The notes beneath the pieces are model-generated. The model did not search any database. It was not told where the DNA came from and saw only the letters and a program-made list of their open reading frames with translations. Shown piece by piece: positions 55,765 through 64,000 of a DNA stretch of 64,000 bases. The position numbers and the translations under genes were made by a program. Position 1 is the stretch's first letter; the number at the start of each line of letters is the position of its first letter. The DNA comes from Herbaspirillum sp. SJZ106 (GTDB lineage: Bacteria > Pseudomonadota > Gammaproteobacteria > Burkholderiales > Burkholderiaceae_D): NCBI RefSeq assembly GCF_006715495.1, contig NZ_VFNI01000001.1:682001-746000 (forward strand). Reading direction: 5' to 3'.

Positions 55765-56735
55765 CCATGGCCATCGCAAAGAGCGTGCTGCAGGCGCTGA
55801 TGGTGGTGCTGCTGATGACGGTGATCGTCTTCTTCGGCCTGCACCTGATCGGCAACCCGGTCGATATCCTGATCGGCCAGGACGTCGACCAGGTCGACCG
55901 CCTGCGTATCATCCAGGAGCTCGGCCTGGACCAGCCGGTGTGGCGCCAGTACCTGTCCTTCCTGGGCGGCGCGCTGCACGGCAACCTGGGCAACAGCTTC
56001 GTGTACAACTCGCCGGCCATCCTGCTGATCTTCCAGCGCCTGCCGGCCACGCTGGAGCTGGCCTTCGCGGCGCTGATCCTGGCCGTGCTGGTGGGCATGC
56101 CGCTGGGCCTGTTCGCCGGCATGAAGCCCGACCATCCGTTCTCGAAGCTGGTGATGACCGGCAGCATCTTCGGCTTTTCGCTGCCGACCTTCTGGATCGG
56201 CCTGATGCTGATCATGGCCTTTTCGGTCTCGCTGGGCTGGCTGCCTTCCGGCGGGCGCGGCCAGACGGCGGAACTGTTCGGCATCCAGTGGTCGTGGCTG
56301 ACCGCCGATGGCTGGCGCCACATGATCCTGCCGGCGCTCAACCTGTCGCTGTTCAAGATCTCGCTGGTGATCCGCCTGACCCGCGCCAACGTGCGCGAGG
56401 TGCTGCCGATGGACTACGTCAAGTTCGCCCGCGCCAAGGGCCTGGCCCCGGCGCGCGTGGTGCTGATGTATGTGCTGCGCAATACGCTGATCCCGCTGGT
56501 GACGGTGCTGGGGCTGGAGTTCGGTTCCACCATCGCGTTCGCGGTGGTGACCGAGAGCATCTTCGCCTGGCCCGGTGCCGGCAAGCTGATCCTGGACAGC
56601 ATCAACGCGCTGGACCGCCCGGTGATCGTGGCCTACCTGATGGTGATCGTGTGCATGTTCGTCGCCATCAACCTGGTGGTGGACGTGCTCTACAAGATTC
56701 TTGATCCGCGCGTGCGGGTGGAGGCCAAGGCATGA
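55761..56735 (+). CDS. Dipeptide-type ABC transporter permease 1 (DppB-like)
   Basis: 324 aa from the ATG at 55761, which overlaps the preceding stop. About six membrane helices; DppB-type features are FGLHLIGNPVDIL, LPATLELAFAALILAVLVG, GSIFGFSLPTFWIGLMLI, the coupling segment DYVKFARAKGLAPARVVLM and FAVVTESIFAWPGAGKLI. Its stop overlaps the start of the second permease, so the two are translationally coupled. Confidence 0.93.
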   Translation: MTMAIAKSVLQALMVVLLMTVIVFFGLHLIGNPVDILIGQDVDQVDRLRIIQELGLDQPVWRQYLSFLGGALHGNLGNSFVYNSPAILLIFQRLPATLELAFAALILAVLVGMPLGLFAGMKPDHPFSKLVMTGSIFGFSLPTFWIGLMLIMAFSVSLGWLPSGGRGQTAELFGIQWSWLTADGWRHMILPALNLSLFKISLVIRLTRANVREVLPMDYVKFARAKGLAPARVVLMYVLRNTLIPLVTVLGLEFGSTIAFAVVTESIFAWPGAGKLILDSINALDRPVIVAYLMVIVCMFVAINLVVDVLYKILDPRVRVEAKA

Positions 56736-57693
56736 GCGCGCCAGAGCAAGGTATCCAGGCAATGACGCAGGAGCAGGTGCGGGAGCGCATCGCCGAACTG
56801 TCCGCCTTCGTCGCGCCGCGCCGCGAGTCGCCCTGGCGCCGTGTGGTGCGCCATTTCATCGCCTCGAAGTCGGCCATGCTGGGCCTGGCCATCGTGCTGC
56901 TGCTGATCGTGGCCGCGCTGGTCGCGCCCTGGATCACGCCGCAGAACCCGTACGACCTGATGCAGCTGGACGTGATGGATGCGCGCCTGCATCCCGGCAC
57001 GCCCAACGGCGCCAGCACGTTCACTTACTGGCTAGGCACCGACGGCCAGGGCCGCGACCTGGTCTCGGCCATCCTCTACGGCCTGCGCATCAGCGTGGGC
57101 ATCGGCGTCGGCTCGGCGCTGATCGCCGGCATCATCGGCACGCTGGTCGGGCTGCTGGCGGCCTATGCCGGCGGCAAGGTCGATACGTTGCTCATGCGCC
57201 TGGCCGACCTGGTGCTGTCGTTCCCGTCGATCCTGGTGGCGATGCTGATCCTGGCCTATGTCGGCAAGGGCATCATGAACGTGATGATCACGCTGGTGGT
57301 GCTGGAGTGGGCCTACTACGCCCGCACCGCGCGCGGCCAGGCGCTGGTCGAGCGCCAGAAGGAATATGTGGAAGCGGCGCGCGGGCTGAACCTGTCGGCG
57401 TGGCGCATCATGGTGCGCCACATCCTGCCCAACTGCCTGCCGCCGCTGATCGTGATCGGCACGCTGCAGGTGGCGCGCGCCATCACGCTGGAGGCGACCT
57501 TGTCCTTCCTCGGCCTGGGCGTGCCCATCACCGAACCGTCGCTGGGCCTGCTCATTTCCAACGGCTACCAGTACATGCTCTCGGGCGAATACTGGATCAG
57601 CTTCTATCCCGGCATCACGCTGCTGGTGGTGATCGTGGCCATCAACCTGGTGGGCGACCGCCTGCGCGACATCCTGAATCCGAGGTGGCAGAA

Positions 57694-57697
<4 letters not shown>
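56732..57697 (+). CDS. Dipeptide-type ABC transporter permease 2 (DppC-like)
   Basis: 321 aa. N-terminal OppC-type helix (SAMLGLAIVLLLIVAALVA), GTDGQGRDLVSAILYGLR, the coupling region EYVEAARGLNLSAWRIMV and EATLSFLGLGVPITEP. Pairs with the DppB-like permease to form the membrane channel of the importer. Confidence 0.93.
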
Positions 57698-58696
<999 letters not shown>

Positions 58697-58704
<8 letters not shown>

Positions 58705-59713
58705 CGTGCAACATCAGGCCGTTCCCATCATCGAAACGCGCGGCGTCAGCAAGCGCTTCGGCGAACGTCGCGACGGCTGGCTGGCGCGCCAGCTGCAGCA
58801 GCGCGGCTGGATGCGCGCGCCGGCCGTCACGCGGGCGCTGGACAACGTCGACCTCAAGGTCATGCCCGGCGAAGTGGTGGGGCTGGTGGGCGAATCCGGT
58901 TGCGGCAAGTCGACGCTGGGCCGCATCGCCTGCGGCCTGCTCGATCCGTCGGACGGCCAGGCGCTGGTGGGCGGGCGCGACCGCGCCGCGCTGACCGGCG
59001 CCGAGCGCGAGGCGGCCCGGCTGGATGTGCAGATGATCTTCCAGAATCCCTACGCCAGCCTTAACCCGCGCCTGCGCATCGACCAGATCGTGGGCGAGGC
59101 GGCCCAGGTCAACGGCAAGGTCGAAGGCGACCTGGACGACTACGTCTGCCGCCAGCTGCTGCGCGCCGGGCTCGACCCGGCGCTGCGCGACCGCTATCCG
59201 CACCAGTTCTCCGGCGGCCAGCGCCAGCGCATCGGCATCGCCCGCGCGCTGGCGGTGCAGCCGCGCATGCTGGTGTGCGACGAGGCGGTGGCGGCGCTGG
59301 ACGTGTCGATCCAGGCGCAGATCCTGAACCTGTTCGCCGACCTGCGCGAGCAGCTTGGCCTGACCTACCTGTTCATCAGCCATGACCTGGGCGTGGTGGA
59401 GCATGTCTCCGACCGCGTGGTGATCATGTACCTGGGGCGGGTGGTGGAGAGCGCGCCGGTGCAGGAGCTGTTCGGCCACGCCAACCATCCCTACACCCAG
59501 GCGCTGCTGGCCGAGGTGCCGCGCCTGTCGGCGCGCAAGAAGGAGTTCACGGCGATCACCGGCGAGATTCCCAGCCCGCTGCACCCGCCTTCCGGCTGCC
59601 ACTTCAACCCGCGCTGCCCGTACGCCACGCAGCGCTGCCGCGACGAGGCGCCGGCCCTGAAGGAAATCGCGCCGGGACATATGAGCGCGTGTCATTTGAA
59701 TGATGGGAACTAA
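58697..59713 (+). CDS. Dipeptide-type ABC transporter ATP-binding protein 2 (DppF-like)
   Basis: 338 aa from the ATG at 58697 (MHDVQHQAVP), with AAGGTG 7 bases upstream and an 8-base overlap with the previous gene. Walker A GESGCGKSTL, signature FSGGQRQRIGIARAL, Walker B LVCDEAVAALDVS, switch FISHDLGVVEHV. The C-terminus has the GCHFNPRCPYATQRC cysteine motif typical of OppF/DppF proteins. Confidence 0.93.
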
Positions 59714-59742
59714 GGATTGGTGGTGCGGTATCGCTGATGTGC

Positions 59743-59832
59743 CTTCGATACGCCGCTATGCGGCTACTCAGTCCGAACGGATGTTTATTGGTTACCGTTC
59801 GGACTGAGTAGCGGCAACGCCGCGTATCGAAG
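59743..59832. repeat. Paired REP-like palindromic element
   Basis: Two 38-base units face each other across a 14-base spacer: 59743-59780, and its inverse at 59795-59832. Both begin CTTCGATACG and end TACTCAGTCCGAACGG. The middle differs, but each unit keeps its own small palindrome (GCCGC-TAT-GCGGC, and GCGGC-GTT-GCCGC), so the change is compensated. This is the organisation of bacterial REP/BIME elements. It lies between the importer ATPase gene and the binding-protein gene and could stabilise mRNA ends or adjust relative expression. Confidence 0.75.
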
Positions 59833-59919
59833 ACGCACCGGCGCCGAACATGAATCACAACATCGTTGCAATGTTATCGATGAGTTATTGATTGCTTTCA
59901 ACCTAGAGAGGAACAGCAC

Positions 59920-61506
59920 ATGAAAAAAACACTCCTGACCCGCCTGCTGGCGGTCGCCCTGACCGGCGTGGCACTGGCCTCGGCCGCCGACGCGGTCCGC
60001 GCGCAGAACCTGAATATCGCCTTCGCCGACCCGCTGTCCTCGCTGGACCCGCAGCTGAACAACCATGCCGGCGACCGCTCGGTGGACCTGCATTTCTGGG
60101 ACCTGCTGGTGGAGAACAACTACAACAAGCTGCAGCCCGGCCTGGCCGTGTCGTGGAAGAACATCGACCCCAAGACCTGGGAGTTCAAGCTGCGCCCCAA
60201 CGTCAAGTGGCAGGACGGCAAGCCGTTCACCGCCGACGACGTGATCTTCTCCTACCAGCGCGCGCGCAGCGTGCCGGGCAGCGTGGCAACCTTCGCCGGC
60301 TACCTGCGCACGGTGGAGTCGGTCACCGCCAAGGACCCGCTGACGCTGGTGATCAAGACCAACATCCCCAACCCCGACCTGCCGTTGAACCTGGCCTCGG
60401 TGCATATCGTCAGCAAGCACGTGGGTGAGAAGTCCGCCACCGAGAACTACAACAGCGGCGCCGCCGTGGTCGGCACCGGCCCCTACAAGTTCGTCTCCTA
60501 CACCCCGGGCGACCGCGTGGTGATGCAGCGCAACGACGGCTACTGGGGCGGCAAGGCATTGTGGGATAAGGTCAACTACCGCTACATCAACAACGCTGCC
60601 GCGCGCACCGCGGCGCTGCTGTCGGGCGATGTGGACGTGATCGACAAGGTCTCGGTGTCCGACATCGCCAAGCTCAAGCAGTCGCCCAACGTCACGGTCT
60701 ATCCGTACAACGGCCTGCGCGTGCTGCTGATCCAGCCGAGCTTCCATGAAGGCCCGAGCCCGTACATCACCGACAACGCCGGCAAGCAGCTGGACAAGAA
60801 TCCGCTGCTGGACGTGCGCGTGCGCCGCGCCATGTCGCTGGCGATCAACCGCAAGGCGCTGATCGACCGCATCCTGCAGGGCGCCGCCACCGAGGCCAAC
60901 CAGTGGATGCCGTCGGATACCTTCGGCTACAACCCGGAGATCAAGAACATCCCGTTCGACGCCGCCCAGGCCAAGAAGCTGCTGGCCGACGCCGGCTTCC
61001 CGGACGGCTTCAAGCTGACCATCCACGTGCCTAACGACCGCTACCCGCAAGCGCCGGAAACCATGCAGGCGGTGGCCCAGTTCTGGACCCGCATCGGCAT
61101 CAAGACCCAGGTCGAGGTGCTGCCGTGGGCGTCCTACTCCTCGCGCGCCAACAAGAACGAGTTCGCGGTATCGGTACTGGCATGGGGCAACGGCACCGGC
61201 GAAGCCAGCTATGCGCTGGTCAACGTGCTGGGTTCGGTCGATCCCAAGAAGGGCATCGGCGCTTCCAACTGGAACCACTACAGCAACCCGGCCGTGGACA
61301 AGGCGCTGGCCGACTCCACCGCCGAGTTCGACCCGGCCAAGCGTGAAGCCATCCTGCGCGCCTCGGCCAAGGTGGTGTCGGACGACGTGGGCGTGATCCC
61401 GCTGTACCACTACCAGAACATCTGGGCCGCCAAGAAGGGCCTGAAGGTGACGCCGGTCAGCAGCGACCGCACCACCGCCATGATGGTCACCCAGGAAAAG
61501 AAGTAA
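59920..61506 (+). CDS. Dipeptide-type ABC transporter substrate-binding protein
   Basis: 528 aa with a Sec signal peptide (MKKTLLTRLLAVALTGV, cleavage near VRAQ). Family 5 solute-binding features: LDPQLNNHAGDRSVDLHFW, TWEFKLRPNVKWQDGKPF, DVRVRRAMSLAINRKALI and NQWMPSDTFGYNPE. Delivers the unknown substrate to the importer encoded upstream. The GGAAC-type site before its ATG and the REP element upstream suggest it may be expressed at a different level from the membrane genes. Confidence 0.93.
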   Translation: MKKTLLTRLLAVALTGVALASAADAVRAQNLNIAFADPLSSLDPQLNNHAGDRSVDLHFWDLLVENNYNKLQPGLAVSWKNIDPKTWEFKLRPNVKWQDGKPFTADDVIFSYQRARSVPGSVATFAGYLRTVESVTAKDPLTLVIKTNIPNPDLPLNLASVHIVSKHVGEKSATENYNSGAAVVGTGPYKFVSYTPGDRVVMQRNDGYWGGKALWDKVNYRYINNAAARTAALLSGDVDVIDKVSVSDIAKLKQSPNVTVYPYNGLRVLLIQPSFHEGPSPYITDNAGKQLDKNPLLDVRVRRAMSLAINRKALIDRILQGAATEANQWMPSDTFGYNPEIKNIPFDAAQAKKLLADAGFPDGFKLTIHVPNDRYPQAPETMQAVAQFWTRIGIKTQVEVLPWASYSSRANKNEFAVSVLAWGNGTGEASYALVNVLGSVDPKKGIGASNWNHYSNPAVDKALADSTAEFDPAKREAILRASAKVVSDDVGVIPLYHYQNIWAAKKGLKVTPVSSDRTTAMMVTQEKK

Positions 61507-61510
61507 GGCC

Positions 61511-62821
61511 ATGCCCGACTTCTCGATCGCCGTCACCCCGGCCGACGACCTGATTGACGTGCCGCGCCGCATCGTGGTGCGCGGCGCGGCGCCGGGCGAA
61601 ACGGTGCGGGTCTCGACCGCGACGGTACGCAACGGCGCCGGGTGGGCCAGCAGCGCCCGCTTCATCGCCGACGCGCAGGGTGAGGTCGACCTTGCGATGA
61701 GCCCAGCCCTCGATGGCGATTACCGCGGCATCGATACGATGGGTTTGCTGTGGTCGCAACAGCCGCTGCAGGCCGGCAAGCGCGACAACTTCCATGCCGA
61801 TGTCATGGCGCCGCTGGTGACTGTTGTCACGGCCTGCGGCGTACAGGGCACGGCCAGCGCCGAGCTGGTGCAGCGCCTGGCATCGGCAGGCGTGACGCGG
61901 CGCGAAGTGCGCGAGCAGGGGCTGGTCGGCACGTTGTTCTTGCCGGCCACGCCCGGCCCGCATCCGGCGGTGATGATCGTCAACGGTTCCGGCGGCGGCA
62001 TCAACGAGCCGCGCGCGGCGCTGTATGCCTCGCGCGGTTATGCGGCGTTCGCGCTGGCCTACTTCAAGGCGCCGGGGCTGTCGGACTACATCTCCAACAC
62101 GCCGCTGGAATATTTCGAGCACGGCCTCGACTGGTTGCGCGCCGAGGTGCGGCCGCAAGACGATTTCGTCGCCATCAGCGGCCAGTCGCGCGGCGGTGAA
62201 CTGGTGCTGCTGCTGGGCGCGACCTTCCCGCAGAAGGTGTCGGCGGTGCTGGCCTACGTGCCCAGCGCGCTGGTGCACAGCGGCCAGAACGCGGCCGATC
62301 CGGCAGTGGGGCGGGAAGGGCCGACCTGGCTCCTGCGCGGCCAGCCGCTGCCGCACCAGTGGGAAGGCAACCGCAGCGCCAGCTGGAAACCCTTCGACGA
62401 AGGCCCGTCGCCGCATCGCCACGAACTGGCGATGCTGACCGCGCTGCAGGATGAGGAAGCCGTGGCGCGCGCCCGCATCCCGGTGGAGCGCATCCAGGGG
62501 GCGGTGCTGCTGCTGTCGGCTACCGATGACGGCTCCTGGCCTTCCAGCGTGTATTGCCGCATGGTCAGCGACAAGCTGGCCGAGGCGCAGCATGCCTGGC
62601 CGGTGGTGTGGCGCGACTATGCCAATGCCGGGCATTCGATCCTGTTCCCGTTCGTGCCGACCACCCAGACGACCTACGCGCACCCGGTCTCGGGCCGCAT
62701 CAGCACCGGCGGCGGCGAGCCCTCGGCCAATGCCCGCGCCGACCTCGATTCCTGGCAGCATGCGCAGCAGTTCCTGCGCGATGCCGTCTCCCAACACAAG
62801 CTCCGAAAGGAAACACCATGA
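61511..62821 (+). CDS. Acyl-CoA thioester hydrolase / BAAT-like alpha/beta hydrolase
   Basis: 436 aa. An N-terminal BAAT-type beta domain (about 1-125) is followed by an alpha/beta hydrolase (about 130-420) with AVMIVNGSGGGINEPRAAL, the nucleophile motif SGQSRGGEL (Ser) and the catalytic His probably in NAGHSILFP. Members of this family cleave or transfer acyl groups from CoA thioesters. It starts 5 bases after the binding-protein stop and overlaps the next gene by 4. Confidence 0.85.
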   Translation: MPDFSIAVTPADDLIDVPRRIVVRGAAPGETVRVSTATVRNGAGWASSARFIADAQGEVDLAMSPALDGDYRGIDTMGLLWSQQPLQAGKRDNFHADVMAPLVTVVTACGVQGTASAELVQRLASAGVTRREVREQGLVGTLFLPATPGPHPAVMIVNGSGGGINEPRAALYASRGYAAFALAYFKAPGLSDYISNTPLEYFEHGLDWLRAEVRPQDDFVAISGQSRGGELVLLLGATFPQKVSAVLAYVPSALVHSGQNAADPAVGREGPTWLLRGQPLPHQWEGNRSASWKPFDEGPSPHRHELAMLTALQDEEAVARARIPVERIQGAVLLLSATDDGSWPSSVYCRMVSDKLAEAQHAWPVVWRDYANAGHSILFPFVPTTQTTYAHPVSGRISTGGGEPSANARADLDSWQHAQQFLRDAVSQHKLRKETP

Positions 62822-63351
62822 GCACTCCCGTCTACGACATCAACCGAGATGTCATCGACCAACTGGCCGGCCTCGAACCCGGCAGCCCGCTGCACGCATT
62901 GCGCCATCAGCGCGACAAGGTCGCCGCCGCCACCCAGGGCAGCTACGACACCTTGTTCGATCCCGCATTGGCAGGCATCGGCCTGGACGAGCGCCTGCTG
63001 GTGGCGCTGTACGCCTGCCGCCTGGCCGGCGCCGCCGACCTGGCCGCGCACTACCGCGCACGCCTGCAGGCCTTGCCGGCCGACGCGGCGCAACTGGCCG
63101 CGGCCGACAGCGGCGCGTCGGAGCAATTGCCGGAAGGCCGCCTGCGCGCCATGCTGGTGTTTACCCGCGCGCTGACCCAGCGCCCGGTAGAGGGTGACAA
63201 GGCCGCCATCGAGAAACTGCCCGCCGCCGGCATCAGCACGCCGGCCGTGGTGGCGCTGTCGCAACTGATCGCGTTCATCTCCTACCAGCTGCGCGTGATC
63301 GCCGGCCTGAAGGCGATGAAGGCCGCTGCCGCCGTAGCGGCAGCCAACTGA
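62818..63351 (+). CDS. CMD-domain protein (Avi_7170-like)
   Basis: 177 aa from the ATG at 62818 (MSTPVYDINRDVIDQL), with AAAGGAAA upstream. It resembles the carboxymuconolactone decarboxylase/AhpD-like fold (LVALYACRLAGAADLAAHY, then LRAMLVFTRALTQRPVEG) but has no CxxC active site. I recall this protein type as a recurrent companion of the following gene and an FMN monooxygenase. Its role is unknown. Confidence 0.8.
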   Translation: MSTPVYDINRDVIDQLAGLEPGSPLHALRHQRDKVAAATQGSYDTLFDPALAGIGLDERLLVALYACRLAGAADLAAHYRARLQALPADAAQLAAADSGASEQLPEGRLRAMLVFTRALTQRPVEGDKAAIEKLPAAGISTPAVVALSQLIAFISYQLRVIAGLKAMKAAAAVAAAN

Positions 63352-63362
63352 AGGAGACTGGC

Positions 63363-63968
63363 ATGAGCAACGTCATCAAATCGAACGGCTTCACCAACGA
63401 ATCGCTGGACTGGGACGCCTGGCTGGACGTGATCGCGCTGGAAGACGCGACCGAAGACCAGATCAAGGTGCTGGAAGAGAGCAACCCCAAGGCCAAGACC
63501 TCGGACTACTACCTGTTCCTGGCGCACCAGCCGGACATCCTGCGCCAGCGCTCGGCCGCCTTCAACGCCATCATGTACGCGCCGGGCGGCATGTCGCGCG
63601 CCGAGCGCGAGCTGGGTTCGCTGGTGGTGTCGCGCATCAACGGCTGCGTGTATTGCGCCTCGGTGCACGCGCAGCGTTTCGAGCAACTGGCCAAGCGCAA
63701 CGACACGGTGCAGCAGGTGTTCGACAATCCCTACGGCGCGGGCATCGACGCGCGCGAGCAAGCCATCGCCAAGTTCTCGGCCGAACTGACCGAACAGCCG
63801 GACGCGATCGACGCGGCCAAGATCCAGGCATTGAAGGATGTCGGCCTGAACGAGCTGGAAGTGCTGGACCTGATCCACTCGATCGCCATCTTCGCCTGGG
63901 CCAACCGCCTGATGCTGAACCTGGGCGAGCCGGTGTTCCCGGACGGCAGCAAGGCCGAAGCGAAGTGA
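63363..63968 (+). CDS. AhpD-like alkylhydroperoxidase-domain protein (Avi_7169-like)
   Basis: 201 aa. The AhpD redox motif is present in NGCVYCASVHAQRFEQL (CVYC, with the downstream His). AhpD-like proteins reduce peroxides or related oxidised compounds. It follows the CMD-domain gene by 11 bases, so the two probably act together. Confidence 0.85.
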   Translation: MSNVIKSNGFTNESLDWDAWLDVIALEDATEDQIKVLEESNPKAKTSDYYLFLAHQPDILRQRSAAFNAIMYAPGGMSRAERELGSLVVSRINGCVYCASVHAQRFEQLAKRNDTVQQVFDNPYGAGIDAREQAIAKFSAELTEQPDAIDAAKIQALKDVGLNELEVLDLIHSIAIFAWANRLMLNLGEPVFPDGSKAEAK

Positions 63969-63996
63969 TCTTTGTCAAACCAGAAAAGGAGACCCC

Positions 63997-64000
63997 ATGC
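63997..64000 (+). CDS. Start of the next gene in the operon (truncated by window end)
   Basis: An ATG at 63997 follows AAAAGGAG by 5 to 6 bases, 28 bases after the previous stop. Only the start codon is visible. From memory of similar clusters, an FMN-dependent luciferase-like monooxygenase is the likely product; nothing in this window shows it. Confidence 0.4.

Overview
The window is a chromosomal segment of a GC-rich Gram-negative bacterium. The Burkholderiales-type porin, Mla/Pqi-type lipid transport genes, metNIQ, two chemotaxis receptors and several c-di-GMP proteins, read together, suggest a betaproteobacterium of the Oxalobacteraceae (Herbaspirillum-like). This is inference from gene content, not a database match.

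Layout. Positions 1-463 are the edge of a genomic island: the N-terminus of a tyrosine integrase pointing away from a tRNA-His gene. Core genes follow (murI, class I fumarase, a UPF0114 membrane protein, acs) up to a tRNA-Ser(GGA). From the 3' end of that tRNA to about 11400 lies a clearly foreign, AT-rich block. It holds an integrase-like domain fused to a primase-type winged helix, a 746-aa RloC/PrrC-like ATPase (candidate anticodon nuclease), a small mobilisation protein, an oriT-like site of the MOBQ type, a wrecked relaxase, and an HNH-ATPase gene cut off at the right-hand junction. It looks like a decayed mobilisable island carrying phage-defence cargo.

From 11380 to 24650 are a FAD monooxygenase with a divergent LysR gene, a four-gene Mce/Mla-type lipid transporter, a GGDEF protein next to a frameshifted response regulator, a DyP peroxidase, a LysR/MFS pair and a chemotaxis receptor. 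The 25001-29651 operon (rhodanese, serine acetyltransferase, XRE regulator, family 2A encapsulin shell, cysteine desulfurase with a long disordered N-terminus) encodes a sulfur-storing protein nanocompartment. It is followed by a c-di-GMP/signalling cluster (PAS-GGDEF-EAL protein, MHYT hybrid kinase, HD-GYP response regulator), a porin, an unknown protein, a MocR-type regulator, a second chemotaxis receptor, an amino-acid binding protein, a zinc deacylase, a LysR gene and metNIQ.

From 49243 to the end is a cluster with a sulfur and uptake flavour: a TonB-dependent receptor, a NifS-like cysteine desulfurase, a LysR regulator and a long plus-strand operon. The operon encodes a flavin oxidoreductase, a complete dipeptide-type ABC importer, a BAAT-like acyl hydrolase and two AhpD/CMD-type proteins, and it continues past the window. 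The substrate is not known; the arrangement suggests import plus oxidative processing of a small organic compound. A paired REP-like palindrome sits inside this operon just before the binding-protein gene.
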